From the NCBI RefSeq assembly GCF_020193655.1, contig NZ_JADYVE010000003.1, positions 248,001-312,000 of the forward strand: a stretch of DNA of 64,000 nt, written 5' to 3'. Below are positions 9,038-18,063 of the stretch, in pieces (position 1 is the first letter of the stretch; each line of letters starts with the position of its first letter). Made by a program: the position numbers and the translations under genes. The DNA is from Ensifer sp. IC3342 (lineage in GTDB: Bacteria; Pseudomonadota; Alphaproteobacteria; Rhizobiales; Rhizobiaceae). The notes beneath the pieces were generated by a model, which worked only from the letters and a program-made list of their open reading frames with translations, was not told where the DNA came from and searched no databases.

Positions 9038-9394
9038 TTACTGCCCCGGAAGCGGTAGACATTCCATGATTTCCACGGAGTCACCTGGGAAGATCGTGAA
9101 ATGCGGATGATTCTCGAACAGCCTTGCGGCAGCTTCGTGCGATTCCGCTTGAACGATCACATAACCGGTCATGCTGTTCTTGATGTCGGAAATCCCTTCC
9201 GGGCACACGCGCTTCGTCTTGCTGAGGGGGCTGCCCTGCTCGATGATCGAGGCCCCATTCACCCTTCCCCATTCCATCCAGGCCTCGATGCCCGCAACCT
9301 CACGCGCCTTGCGCTCTTCGTCGCCCATCTTTCGCCACTGTGATCGCTCGAGCGCGGCTTCCGTTCCCATGTAGATGGCCAGAAATCTCTTCAT
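9038..9394 (-). CDS. YCII-related domain protein
   Basis: A 118-residue protein starting MKRFLAIYMGTEAALERSQW. The overall pattern (short hydrophobic N-terminal strand, central EAWMEWGRVNGASIIEQGSPL, and C-terminal GYVIVQAESHEAAARLFENH) fits the small YCII/DGPF ferredoxin-like fold seen in proteins of unclear enzymology. The longer reading frame from 9439 would add 15 poorly conserved-looking residues; the ATG at 9394 is preferred. Stand-alone gene, convergent with the LacI regulator. Substrate unknown. Confidence 0.7.
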   Translation of the reverse strand: MKRFLAIYMGTEAALERSQWRKMGDEERKAREVAGIEAWMEWGRVNGASIIEQGSPLSKTKRVCPEGISDIKNSMTGYVIVQAESHEAAARLFENHPHFTIFPGDSVEIMECLPLPGQ

Positions 9395-9515
9395 CGATCG
9401 CTCCGCCTCTCCTTTGGTTAAGCCGCCCTCTGCGGGCAATCATACAATGAGAGTGTCGCGGCCGGCGAGATTTTGGCCACCGATCTCGGTAAAATTGAGC
9501 ACTGGGACAACCTCC

Positions 9516-9527
9516 ACCATTAATGGT
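9516..9527. promoter_or_regulatory. Perfect 12-bp palindrome ACCATTAATGGT
   Basis: Lies 36 nt upstream of the small gene at 9564, in the divergent region with the YCII-like gene. Symmetric AT-centred sites of this size are typical dimeric-regulator operators; the regulator is unknown. Confidence 0.3.
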
Positions 9528-9563
9528 ATTGTAGGGCCCGAAAGCTGTGTACGGGGGTGCATC

Positions 9564-9869
9564 ATGACAGCATACAATGTAGTTCGTTTCCGTGCGAAGC
9601 CTGGCTCGGAGGACGAATTCGAGGAGTGGTTCCGTAAACTCCGTCGCGATTTTGAGGGATTACGGAAAATGGCGCTCATCAAGACGGGCGAACGTTCCTA
9701 CTGCTCGATCGGCGAATGGGAGAGTTTCGATCATATCGTTGCTGCGCGGCCCAAAATGATCAGCAATCTGGACAAGTTCCGCCACTCTCTCGAGGCGCAG
9801 GGAGAGGGCATAGATGTCACGGATGCCGTTTCCGGTGAGGCAATCTACGAGAGCGCGCCGACCAAATAG
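9564..9869 (+). CDS. Small antibiotic-biosynthesis-monooxygenase-like (ABM fold) protein
   Basis: A 101-residue protein, MTAYNVVRFRAKPGSEDEFEEWF at the N-terminus. The pattern of a first beta-strand followed by PGSEDEFEEWFRKL and a central YCSIGEWESFD resembles dimeric alpha/beta-barrel ABM domain proteins. Start chosen at the ATG at 9564, where the ABM-like strand begins; the frame is open further upstream from 9375, but that extension has no domain character and crosses the palindrome at 9516. Function unknown; some relatives are heme-degrading or quinol monooxygenases, others are not enzymes. Confidence 0.6.
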   Translation: MTAYNVVRFRAKPGSEDEFEEWFRKLRRDFEGLRKMALIKTGERSYCSIGEWESFDHIVAARPKMISNLDKFRHSLEAQGEGIDVTDAVSGEAIYESAPTK

Positions 9870-9973
9870 CGACGAAGGCGCACTGAGGAGATCCACCTGC
9901 CTCTGCTGTCGCGGGCCCGATTTCATTTGCAACTCTCGCCTACCGCGCCGGCATGTCGCGGCAGGCGCCGAGA

Positions 9974-10240
9974 TTACGCGCCGATAGTTGGCCAGTATTT
10001 GTCGTCGGTGAAATCACCGGGAACAGGATTGAGCTGCTCGAGTTTCTCGGCGACGAATTCGATCTGCATCTTCAAATATTGGATGGACCTGGGGATCGGC
10101 GAGCCGGTTGCGAGACTGCGAACCCGCCATTGCTCGTAGCCGGTTGCCATTATGCGTCGCTCCGCTTCGGCACGGATCGTCGGCCTATCGGCCGACATGG
10201 CTCCATTGGCTTTGCCGCCGTCGATGACTTTGAACTTCAT
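9974..10240 (-). CDS. Conserved-looking hypothetical protein, 88 residues
   Basis: Begins MKFKVIDGGKANGAMSADRP and ends DDKYWPTIGA. Charged, with a probable helix in the middle (PTIRAEAERRIMATGYEQW) and another near residues 52-70 (IQYLKMQIEFVAEKLEQL); no membrane segment or signal peptide. The open frame continues upstream to 10390 but that extension crosses two hairpins downstream of gnd, so the ATG at 10240 is preferred. I do not recognise the family. Confidence 0.55.
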   Translation of the reverse strand: MKFKVIDGGKANGAMSADRPTIRAEAERRIMATGYEQWRVRSLATGSPIPRSIQYLKMQIEFVAEKLEQLNPVPGDFTDDKYWPTIGA

Positions 10241-10278
10241 ACCGGTATTTCGATGAATTTTCTGATTGGAACTTAGGA

Positions 10279-10298
10279 GCAATTCCGTCGGGAATTGC
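10279..10298 (-). terminator. Perfect hairpin between gnd and the 88-residue gene
   Basis: Stem GCAATTCC / GGAATTGC with a 4-nt loop. Together with the GC hairpin at 10318-10339 it lies just beyond the gnd stop; either may end or trim the gnd transcript. Neither has a clear U-run on the minus strand. Confidence 0.4.
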
Positions 10299-10317
10299 GC
10301 AGTTTCAAAAGCTTCGA

Positions 10318-10339
10318 GGGGCGGCCGCGACGCCGCCCC
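10318..10339 (-). terminator. GC hairpin directly after gnd
   Basis: Perfect 8-bp stem GGGGCGGC / GCCGCCCC, 26 nt past the gnd stop on the minus strand. Position suggests terminator or RNase barrier; U-tract absent. Confidence 0.45.
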
Positions 10340-10365
10340 ATCCTTTATATGAAGATCGATACGGC

Positions 10366-11796
10366 CTATGCGTTCAGTCCACTGCCCCATGGGCCGTGGT
10401 GGCTGTCGGCGCCGTCGACGCGGTCGAAGCCGTGGGCGCCGAAGAAGTCGCGCTGCGCCTGAATGACGTTGGCCGTGCCGCGGCCGCGGCGGTAGCTGTC
10501 GAAATAGCCGAGTGCGGAGGCGAGCGCCGGTACGGGCAGACCGCCGAGCACGGCGGCGGAAACGACGCGGCGAAGCGCCCCATCTGTCTCCTTAACCATT
10601 GCCGCAAAGGCCGGCGTCACAATCAGGTTGGCGGCGTCCGGCGCCTTGGTAAAGGCGGTGGTGATCTCGTCGAGGAACTGCGAGCGGATAATGCAGCCGG
10701 CGCGCCAGATCCTGGCGATTGTCGGCATCGGCAGGTTCCAGCCGAACTCCTTCGAGGCGGCCGACATCACAGCGAAGCCTTGCGCATAGGCGCCAATCTT
10801 GGCGGCGAGCAGCGCATTTTCGAGGTCCTTGAGGAAGGCGCCCCTGTCGGCCACCGTGAAGTCGCCGACCGACGGCAGACCGAGGATCTTCTCGGCTGCT
10901 TCACGTTCCTCCTTCATCGAAGAGATGCTGCGGGCGGCGACGGCCGCCTCGATGCCGGTCGCCGGAATGCCCATATTCTGCGCCTCAATGACCGACCATT
11001 TGCCCGTGCCCTTCTGGCCGGCCTTGTCGAGGATCAGGTCGACGATCGGCTTGCCGGTCAACGGATCGGCGGCTTTCAGCACCTTTTCGGTGATCTCGAT
11101 CAGGTAGGAGTTGAGCCGGCCCTTGTTCCAGGCGCCGAAGACCTCGCCGATCTCGGCGGCGCTCATCTTCAGGCCGTCGCGCAGGATGCCGTAGATCTCG
11201 GCGATCATCTGCATGTCGGCGTATTCGATGCCGTTGTGGATCGTCTTGACGAAGTGGCCGGCGCCGTTTTCACCGAGCCAGGCGACACACGGGTCGTTCT
11301 CGTATTTCGCGGCGATCGAAGTCAGCACCTTCTCGACGCGGCGGTAGGACTCTTCGGTACCGCCGACCATGATCGACGGACCGTGACGCGCGCCCTCCTC
11401 GCCGCCGGAGACGCCCATGCCGATGAAGGTGAGGCCAGAATCCTTCAGCGCCTCGAAGCGGCGCATCGTGTCGCGGAAATTGGCGTTGCCGGCGTCGATC
11501 ATGATGTCGCCCTTGGCAAGGTAGGGCTTCAGGATTTCCATCTGCTGGTCGACGGCTTCGCCGGCCTTGATCATGATGATGATCGGCCGCGGCGGGCGGA
11601 TCGCTGCGACAAACTCCTCGATCGTCTCGCAGGGAACGATCTGCTCCTTGAGCGCGCCGGCCTCGGCATAGAACTTGCGCGTCGCCTCGACCGTGCGGTT
11701 GAATACCGCGATCTTGTTGCCCTTTTCAGCGATGTTGAGCGCGAGGTTCGACCCCATGACGCCGAGGCCGATAAGCCCGATTTCCGCCTGTGACAC
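10366..11796 (-). CDS. gnd: 6-phosphogluconate dehydrogenase (decarboxylating)
   Basis: A 476-residue enzyme that oxidises and decarboxylates 6-phosphogluconate to ribulose 5-phosphate with NADP+, in the pentose phosphate pathway. N-terminal Rossmann motif GLGVMG at residues 10-15, HGPSIMVGG substrate loop, HNGIEYADMQ catalytic-helix segment and the C-terminal YFDSYRRGRGTANVIQAQRD signature are all visible. Start chosen at GTG 11796 because GGAGGC lies 7 nt upstream; the frame extends 55 codons further but without homologous character. It follows fixS on the same strand by 176 nt and is probably separately transcribed. Confidence 0.95.
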   Translation of the reverse strand: MSQAEIGLIGLGVMGSNLALNIAEKGNKIAVFNRTVEATRKFYAEAGALKEQIVPCETIEEFVAAIRPPRPIIIMIKAGEAVDQQMEILKPYLAKGDIMIDAGNANFRDTMRRFEALKDSGLTFIGMGVSGGEEGARHGPSIMVGGTEESYRRVEKVLTSIAAKYENDPCVAWLGENGAGHFVKTIHNGIEYADMQMIAEIYGILRDGLKMSAAEIGEVFGAWNKGRLNSYLIEITEKVLKAADPLTGKPIVDLILDKAGQKGTGKWSVIEAQNMGIPATGIEAAVAARSISSMKEEREAAEKILGLPSVGDFTVADRGAFLKDLENALLAAKIGAYAQGFAVMSAASKEFGWNLPMPTIARIWRAGCIIRSQFLDEITTAFTKAPDAANLIVTPAFAAMVKETDGALRRVVSAAVLGGLPVPALASALGYFDSYRRGRGTANVIQAQRDFFGAHGFDRVDGADSHHGPWGSGLNA

Positions 11797-11972
11797 GTGA
11801 TTGCCTCCGTTGGAAGAAGAGCCGCCGCGATCGGAACAAACGCGCGGAGAGCCCCTCGATATTGATCTGCGCATGTTCGGCCGCTCCGGAAGAGGCTGGG
11901 CGGCTGGGACATGCGGCGGCGGAGGTTCTTTTGGCACCCAAATCGATTTACGACAAGCCACTCGTGATAAAA

Positions 11973-12131
11973 TCAGTCCTTTTCAGGCCTGCCGTCGCCA
12001 TCATCGAGGACACGCCAGGAGGCTCCATCCAGGTCCTCGTATTGCCCGCTCTTCAGCGCCCAGAGAAACGCCGCAAGCCCAAGGCCTCCGAGGAAGAGCG
12101 CGATCGGGATGAGATAGACGAGTGTGTTCAT
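11973..12131 (-). CDS. fixS: cbb3 oxidase maturation protein FixS/CcoS
   Basis: A 52-residue protein beginning MNTLVYLIPIALFLGG with one membrane helix (about residues 4-26) and a short acidic tail (SGQYEDLDGA). This is the CcoS pattern; CcoS is needed for cofactor (heme/copper) insertion into the cbb3 oxidase catalytic subunit. It overlaps the fixI stop by 4 nt (ATGA), the typical last gene of fixGHIS. Confidence 0.9.
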   Translation of the reverse strand: MNTLVYLIPIALFLGGLGLAAFLWALKSGQYEDLDGASWRVLDDGDGRPEKD

Positions 12132-14416
12132 GGCACGCTCCTGGCCGGCCTCAGGCCCGCCGCATGCGGCGGCGATGCTGGAGCCGTGGCGGTTCCGAGC
12201 CCCTTCAGCCGCAGAGCATTGAACACAACGATCAGCGACGAGGTGGACATGGCGACGGCGGCAACGAGCGGCGTCGCATAACCGAGCATCGCGACTGGCA
12301 CGGCGATGACGTTATAGCCGATCGCCAGCCCGAAATTCTGCCGGATCAGCCGGCCCGCGCGACGCGAGGTCTCGATGGCGAAGGGAACGGCGTTGAGGCT
12401 CTGATGCATGAAGACGAAATCCGCGGCCTGCCGGCCGACATCGGCCGCGGTCGCCGGCGCCATCGAGACGTGGGCCGCCCGCAGGGCCGGCGCGTCGTTA
12501 ATACCGTCGCCGACCATCAAAACCCTGTGCCCGCCTTCCGCGGCAGCGGCACAGGCCTCGACCTTGCCGCGCGGCGAAAGCTCGGCGCGCCATTTCGCGA
12601 TACCGAGCCTGCGGGCCAGTGCGGCGACGACCGGCTCGCGGTCGCCGGAAAGGATGCCCGTCGCAAGCCCCAGACGCGAGAGGGCTTCGACGCTTTCGCG
12701 GGCGGCGGGACGCAGCCGGTCCTCGAAGCGGAAGCTGGCAAGTTCGCAGCCGTCGAGCGACAGGATCGCTTCCGACTGGCCGCTGGCCGCGGCCGCATCG
12801 CCGCAGGCAAAGGCGCGACTGCCGAGCCGATAGACGCCGTCGCTCGTCTCCGCCTCGATGCCCGCGCCCGGTATTTCGCGGATCTCGCCGACGAGCGGCT
12901 GCACCGCGCCCGACACCTCGTGCAGCGCTATCGCTATCGGGTGACGAGAATGAACAGCGAGTGCGGCGGCCGTCACCAGCGCGGCGCGATCGATCTCGCC
13001 TGCATTGACTAGCCGCGGCTCGCCCATGGTGAGCGTGCCGGTCTTATCGAGCAGCACGGTGTCGATTTCGGCAAGTCGCTCCATCGCCGATCCGTCCTTG
13101 ACCATGACGCCGTCCTGAAACAGCCGGCCGGCGGCAACGACTTGAACCACCGGCACCGCGAGGCCGAGTGCGCAGGGGCAAGTGATGATGAGAACCGCAA
13201 CCGCGATCAACATGGCGTGGCGAACATCGCCCTCAATCAGCATCCAGCCAATGAAGGAAAGCAGCGCCAACAGGTGGACGGCCGGCGAGTAATAGCGTGC
13301 GGCACGGTCGGCAATTCGGCGATAGCGCGCCCTGCCCCCTTCGGCCGCCTCCATCAGCCCCGTGATCTCGGCCAGGAACGAGTCACGCGCCGCTGCCGTC
13401 GCCTCGAGCATCAGCGGGCCGGTGAGATTGAGCGTGCCGGCCTGCACGGCGTCACCCGCGTTTACCGCGACCGGCGCGCTTTCGCCATTGACGACCGAAC
13501 GGTCGAGATCGCTCGCGCCCGAAAGCACGCGCCCGTCGACCGGGATGCGCTCGCCAGCGGCGACCAGCAGGCGCTCGCCGGGCCTGATCTCGTCGACGGG
13601 TCGATAGTCGCGCGAGCCGTCAGGGTTGACGACCGTCGCGCCGCGCGGCGAGAGCCGGGCAAGTCCGCTGATCGCCGAGCGCGCGCGCCCGCGCATCATG
13701 TGATCGAGCGTGCGGCCGATCAGCAGGAAGAAGAGCAGCGTCACAGAGGCATCGAACCAGGCGTGCGCGCCATGGCCGATCGTCTCATGGAGCGACATGC
13801 CGTAGGAAAGCGTCACCGCGAGCGCGATCGGCACATCCATGTTGGTGCGGCCATGGCGAAGCGCATTCCAGGCCGACTGATAGAAGAACCGTCCGGAATA
13901 GATCATCGCCGGCGCCGCGATCATTGCAGAGATCCAGTGAAACAGGTCGCGGGTCGCTGCATCCGCGCCAGACCAGACGGAAACCGACAGCAGCATGATG
14001 TTGGTCGCCGCGAAACCGGAGACGGCGACGGCACGGATCAGTTGCTTGAGGAGGACGTCGCCCTCCTCTTCGCCCGCGGCGAAGAGATGCGCTTCGTAGC
14101 CACAATCCCTGATAGCGCGCGCGATATCACGCGGGTCGCTCCGCCGGCCGGCAACCTCCTCCTTCCAGACGACGGACACACGCCGCGACGAGAGATTGAC
14201 GCGCGCCCGCTCGACCTCGGGCCTCTTGCGGAGCGCCCCTTCGATTGTCGTGATGCAGGCACCGCAGTGGACGCCGGGGACGCTGAGATCGGTCTGGCGC
14301 AGGCCCTCTCCAAGCGCGCGGCTCGCGAGCCACAGTTCTTCAGAAGCAGGTAGCAGCCCCTGTCCTGTCCGTTCGATGTCCAGCGCGCCTTCGACGCCTG
14401 TAGCGCAGCAACTCAT
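12128..14416 (-). CDS. fixI: Copper-translocating P-type ATPase FixI/CcoI
   Basis: A 762-residue P1B ATPase that exports copper for cbb3 oxidase assembly. N-terminal Cys-rich start (MSCC) and a heavy-metal domain with CGAC at residues 51-54, membrane CPC at 413-415, phosphorylation motif DKTGTLT at 457-463, and the C-terminal hinge GDGINDAPAL. The ATG at 14416 is preferred; it overlaps the fixH stop by 4 nt. The frame continues 28 codons upstream inside fixH. Operon fixG-fixH-fixI-fixS. Confidence 0.95.
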   Translation of the reverse strand: MSCCATGVEGALDIERTGQGLLPASEELWLASRALGEGLRQTDLSVPGVHCGACITTIEGALRKRPEVERARVNLSSRRVSVVWKEEVAGRRSDPRDIARAIRDCGYEAHLFAAGEEEGDVLLKQLIRAVAVSGFAATNIMLLSVSVWSGADAATRDLFHWISAMIAAPAMIYSGRFFYQSAWNALRHGRTNMDVPIALAVTLSYGMSLHETIGHGAHAWFDASVTLLFFLLIGRTLDHMMRGRARSAISGLARLSPRGATVVNPDGSRDYRPVDEIRPGERLLVAAGERIPVDGRVLSGASDLDRSVVNGESAPVAVNAGDAVQAGTLNLTGPLMLEATAAARDSFLAEITGLMEAAEGGRARYRRIADRAARYYSPAVHLLALLSFIGWMLIEGDVRHAMLIAVAVLIITCPCALGLAVPVVQVVAAGRLFQDGVMVKDGSAMERLAEIDTVLLDKTGTLTMGEPRLVNAGEIDRAALVTAAALAVHSRHPIAIALHEVSGAVQPLVGEIREIPGAGIEAETSDGVYRLGSRAFACGDAAAASGQSEAILSLDGCELASFRFEDRLRPAARESVEALSRLGLATGILSGDREPVVAALARRLGIAKWRAELSPRGKVEACAAAAEGGHRVLMVGDGINDAPALRAAHVSMAPATAADVGRQAADFVFMHQSLNAVPFAIETSRRAGRLIRQNFGLAIGYNVIAVPVAMLGYATPLVAAVAMSTSSLIVVFNALRLKGLGTATAPASPPHAAGLRPARSVP

Positions 14417-14907
14417 TTGTGCTCTCCTGGCACCATGAAGCGAATGGCCTGGCGATAGACGACTTCCTCGCCCGCCATTGCCGTAATGTCGGCGATCCAC
14501 TGGCCGGGCTTCAACGCCTGCGCGGCAACAAAGGCGCCGGGAGCCTGGCTATCGAGTTCGACGCGCACGTCCTCATGTTCTTCGACGGGGCGCTTGAATA
14601 CTGCGACCACCCTCTCGGCCGTCCGCTCCGCCTCGCCATTGCGCGTCAAGGTATAGCGGATGGTGTCTGCATCGGCGGCAAGCGCGCCCGCGATGCCGCT
14701 CGCCGCAAAAGCACGCGTCTGGGCTACCTTGCCGTTGAACTGCTGGCTGGCGATATAGGTGTTCTCGACGACAAGGCCGCTCCAACTACGGCTGGCGTTC
14801 CAGGCCATGACCAGATTGACGGAAATGATGGTGCCGAAGAAAAGCCCCATCACGCCCACCATATGCCAGCCAGTAAATCCCCGCGGCGCGCGCTGCTCCT
14901 TTCTCAT
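14413..14907 (-). CDS. fixH: cbb3 oxidase assembly protein FixH/CcoH
   Basis: A 164-residue protein with a basic N-terminus and one membrane helix near residues 14-34 (WHMVGVMGLFFGTIISVNLVM), followed by a periplasmic domain containing NTYIASQQFN, as in FixH/CcoH. It supports assembly or stability of the cbb3 oxidase. Overlaps fixG and fixI by 4 nt each, consistent with translational coupling. Confidence 0.92.
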   Translation of the reverse strand: MRKEQRAPRGFTGWHMVGVMGLFFGTIISVNLVMAWNASRSWSGLVVENTYIASQQFNGKVAQTRAFAASGIAGALAADADTIRYTLTRNGEAERTAERVVAVFKRPVEEHEDVRVELDSQAPGAFVAAQALKPGQWIADITAMAGEEVVYRQAIRFMVPGEHK

Positions 14908-16478
14908 CTTGCTGCTCCAGGACGGTTGAAATTGGCCTGATAGACGTCACGTTCATGACTGGACGGATCTTCGGCCCTCAGTATGAAGCCCTCGTCCGCC
15001 TCGGCAAGATTTTCCTTCGGCAGGGTGACGAAAACCTTGAGCGCGGTGACCTTGTCCGGATCGACGCCGACCGTAAAACGGCGACCGTCACCCGAAGCCT
15101 GTCCGGCTATTCGCATCGTCGCTGAAGGTATGCCGTCGAGCGTCAGTGTAATCGTGCGCTGCTCCGGTATCATGTTGAGAAGCTTGACCATGTAGCCATT
15201 GCGTATCGAGCCGTCCGATTCGATCACGAATTGCGGATTGCGGTCGTGCAACACGTTGAGTTCCAGTCGGTCGCGCGACACCAGCGCATAAAGCAGGCCG
15301 ATGCCGACCAGCGTCCAGACACCGAAATAGAGAAGCACGCGCGGCCGGAAGATGATGTGCCAGTTGAAGTGGCGCACCTTGTCGACGAAGGCGCCGTCCG
15401 CGTCGCGCACGCGGGTCGGGTCGATCGCCGTAGTACCGTTGTTTGTGGCGAGTGCCATGTTCGACGCGTAGTCGCTGAGCGTTGCGTAGGCGATCAGGCC
15501 GCGTTCACGCCCGAGCTTCTCCATCACGCCATCGCACGCGTCGATGCAGAGCGCGCAGGTAATGCATTCAAGCTGCTGGCCGTCGCGAATATCGATTCCC
15601 ATCGGACAGACGGCGACGCAGGCGTTGCAATCGACGCAATCGCCGACCACCTCACCGGCTGCCGCCGCCTTCTTGGCATGGCGCGAGCGCGGTTCGCCGC
15701 GCCAGTCGTTATAGGTGACGACGAGCGAATTCTCGTCCAACATCGCCGCCTGGATGCGCGGCCATGGGCACATGTAGGTGCAGACCTGCTCGCGCATCAG
15801 ACCACCGAACACATAGGTCGTCGCCGTCAGGATCGCGACCGTAATGTAGGCGACCGGTGGCGCTTCCAGCGTGACGAAGCTCTTCAGCAGCGAGGGCGCG
15901 TCGGCGAAATAGAAGATCCACGCGCCACCGGTGGCGATCCCGATCATGAGCCATATCGCGTGCTTTACGACTCGTTTCCAGATCTTGTCGAGCGTCCAAG
16001 GCCCCGCGTCGAGGCGCATGCGCGCATTGCGGTCGCCCTCGATGAAGCGCTCGACGACGAGGAAAAGATCGACCCAGACGGTCTGCGGGCAGGTGTAGCC
16101 GCACCAGGCACGCCCGACCGCAGTGGTGACGAGGAAGAGGCCGAATCCCGCCATGACGAGCAGACCGGCGACGAAGAAGAACTCCTGCGGCCAGATCTCG
16201 ATGAAGAAAAAATAGAAGCGACGACCGGCAAGATCGACAAGCACGGCCTGGTCCGGCGCATGCGCACCCCGATCCCAACGGATCCACGGCGTCAGATAAT
16301 AGATGCTCAGCGTGACCAGCATCACCAGCCACTTGAAGCGGCGAAAGCGGCCCTCGGCTCTCTTCGGAAAGATCTTGCGGCGCTTTTCGTAAAGCGGCTT
16401 GCGCATATGCGCGGCATTGACCGGTTCGGCTTCGAGCCGTTCGACGGACGCAGCTTTGGTGACGGGCTGGGGACGCAT
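14904..16478 (-). CDS. fixG: Polyferredoxin-like cbb3 accessory protein FixG/CcoG
   Basis: A 524-residue membrane protein with several helices in the first 230 residues and two [4Fe-4S] binding clusters of Cys: 281, 284, 287, 291 and 305, 308, 311, 315. CcoG relatives act in copper reduction/redox support for cbb3 assembly. First gene of fixGHIS; an anaerobox lies centred about 71 nt upstream of the ATG, so FnrN/FixK-type activation is expected. Confidence 0.95.
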   Translation of the reverse strand: MRPQPVTKAASVERLEAEPVNAAHMRKPLYEKRRKIFPKRAEGRFRRFKWLVMLVTLSIYYLTPWIRWDRGAHAPDQAVLVDLAGRRFYFFFIEIWPQEFFFVAGLLVMAGFGLFLVTTAVGRAWCGYTCPQTVWVDLFLVVERFIEGDRNARMRLDAGPWTLDKIWKRVVKHAIWLMIGIATGGAWIFYFADAPSLLKSFVTLEAPPVAYITVAILTATTYVFGGLMREQVCTYMCPWPRIQAAMLDENSLVVTYNDWRGEPRSRHAKKAAAAGEVVGDCVDCNACVAVCPMGIDIRDGQQLECITCALCIDACDGVMEKLGRERGLIAYATLSDYASNMALATNNGTTAIDPTRVRDADGAFVDKVRHFNWHIIFRPRVLLYFGVWTLVGIGLLYALVSRDRLELNVLHDRNPQFVIESDGSIRNGYMVKLLNMIPEQRTITLTLDGIPSATMRIAGQASGDGRRFTVGVDPDKVTALKVFVTLPKENLAEADEGFILRAEDPSSHERDVYQANFNRPGAAR

Positions 16479-16542
16479 TTATGAGAATCCGAAAATGGCT
16501 TGCTATCGACCCGCGTTTTGCCGGATCTGACGGCGCCAAACC

Positions 16543-16556
16543 TTGATCTGCGTCAA
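16543..16556. promoter_or_regulatory. Anaerobox (FNR/FixK-type site) upstream of fixG
   Basis: TTGATCTGCGTCAA matches TTGAT-N4-RTCAA on both half sites. It lies between fixG (minus) and the AraC-family gene (plus); spacing to fixG fits class II activation with a transcription start near 16508. Confidence 0.85.
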
Positions 16557-16689
16557 GTTTGCGCCCTATTGCCGCACGGTGCGTCGAAACGTCCAAATCC
16601 GCGCACCACTATTATTGTCGGCACGCTTTGGGCCCCATTCCCAGTATAAGGTTAATGGGGATTGAGCTCCGAACGACGGATCACTTCGC

Positions 16690-17529
16690 ATGAAGGAAAT
16701 CACGCAAGAGCCGCCCGACTGTCCCGGCCTCGCCCAGAGCCGAGGCATCTATCGTGAGCAGGCGTCATCCGGCGCATTAGCCGGCGACGTGAAGTGCTTC
16801 TGGACGCATCACTTGCCGGAGCCAGCGCGGGTGGCGGTGGTGCCGGATGGCTGCGTCGACATCATCTGGATTTCCGGCGGTCTTGCGGTGGTCGGGCCAG
16901 ACAAGGTGGCTGCCTTTCCCCAGCTCGTCGCCGGCGAAACTGTCGTTGGCGCCCGCTTCCGCGTTGGTTCGGCCGCCTCTTGGCTCAACACCCCGCTCGA
17001 CGGGATCACCGGCAAGACGGTTCCGCTCGATGCTTTCTGGGGTCGCGCGGCGCGCACGCTGGAGACCCAGATGGCGGAAGCAACCCATGCCGCGGCCAGG
17101 ATTGCCATTCTCCGGACGACCCTGCAAAGCCGACTCCCGGCGGTGAAGCCGCCATCGGCCGAGATCGCCGCCTGTGTCTCGCTTCTCCAAAGCCACCGGT
17201 TGAGCTCCGTCGAGCCGATCCACGCGCTCGTGCAAGAAACCGGAACCAGCGAACGGACGCTACGTCGTCGCTGTCGCGAGCATTTTGGCTACGGCGCCAA
17301 GACGCTCGACCGCATCCTCCGGCTGCAGCGCTTTCTCGTCGCCTGTCGGGCCTCGCCGCAATCCACATTGGCGACGCTCGCACTCGATGCAGGCTATGCC
17401 GATCAGGCTCATCTCAGCCGCGAGGCAAGGCAACTGACGTCATTGACCCCCCGCGATATTCAGAAGCAGCTCGCATACGTGATGCAGGACTTTAGAAAAA
17501 GCAGGCAACCCATTTATCAGGAACGGTGA
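16690..17529 (+). CDS. AraC-family transcriptional regulator
   Basis: A 279-residue regulator. The N-terminal half carries the VPDGCVDIIWISGG motif typical of AraC regulators with a DUF6597-type sensor domain; the C-terminal double HTH is visible in TSERTLRRRCREHFGYGAKTLDRILRLQRF and LATLALDAGYADQAHLSREA segments. It is followed at 110 nt by an SRPBCC and a VOC gene, a combination common in small stress or detoxification units, so local regulation is plausible but unproven. A TATAAG-like box lies near 16645. Confidence 0.85.
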   Translation: MKEITQEPPDCPGLAQSRGIYREQASSGALAGDVKCFWTHHLPEPARVAVVPDGCVDIIWISGGLAVVGPDKVAAFPQLVAGETVVGARFRVGSAASWLNTPLDGITGKTVPLDAFWGRAARTLETQMAEATHAAARIAILRTTLQSRLPAVKPPSAEIAACVSLLQSHRLSSVEPIHALVQETGTSERTLRRRCREHFGYGAKTLDRILRLQRFLVACRASPQSTLATLALDAGYADQAHLSREARQLTSLTPRDIQKQLAYVMQDFRKSRQPIYQER

Positions 17530-17638
17530 ATTCTCAAGGCGCCGCTCGGAACAACCTCGCCGTTGACGGAGGTTGGCCGTTTCGTTCAAGACGGCTCCCT
17601 CGGAATGTGGTAGCCGTGGCGCCAAAGGGAGTGAACGC

Positions 17639-18040
17639 ATGGCAACCATGGCGGCAAAAATCATCCACACATCGATCGCGCGCGACTGGCGCGAAGTCTA
17701 CGCCTTTATGGCCGATCACGAGAAGATGCCACTTTGGGCCGCCGGGCTTTCCACGGGACTCACTCGCGACGGCGACGAATGGATCGCGCCCGGTCCGCTT
17801 GGCAACGCCCGCGTGCGCTTTGCGCCGGATAATAATTTCGGCGTGGTCGACCATCTCGTGACGCTCGAAAGCGGGCTCAAGGTGCACAACGCTTTACGCG
17901 TAGTCCCGAACGGCGACGGCGCCGAGGTCATGTTTACGCTGCTCCGGCAGCCGAACATGAGCGACGAGGAGTTCGCCGCCGATGCGGCGGCCGTCGAAAA
18001 GGACCTCGCGATGCTCAAGTCCATCATGGAATCCAGATAG
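17639..18040 (+). CDS. SRPBCC (START-like) domain protein
   Basis: A 133-residue polyketide-cyclase/dehydrase-like protein beginning MATMAAKIIHTSIARDWREVYAFMADHEKMPLW. The pattern of an N-terminal strand, DWREVYAFMAD helix and long C-terminal helix (DEEFAADAAAVEKDLAMLKSIME) fits the SRPBCC hydrophobic-ligand fold. GGGAGTG lies upstream of the chosen ATG. Ligand unknown; 23 nt before the VOC gene and probably cotranscribed. Confidence 0.8.
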   Translation: MATMAAKIIHTSIARDWREVYAFMADHEKMPLWAAGLSTGLTRDGDEWIAPGPLGNARVRFAPDNNFGVVDHLVTLESGLKVHNALRVVPNGDGAEVMFTLLRQPNMSDEEFAADAAAVEKDLAMLKSIMESR

Positions 18041-18063
18041 CGAACAGGAGGAGCGGGACGCAG

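Noticed and set aside
10396-11793. 465-codon frame antisense to gnd
   Set aside because: Shadow of a strongly conserved gene.
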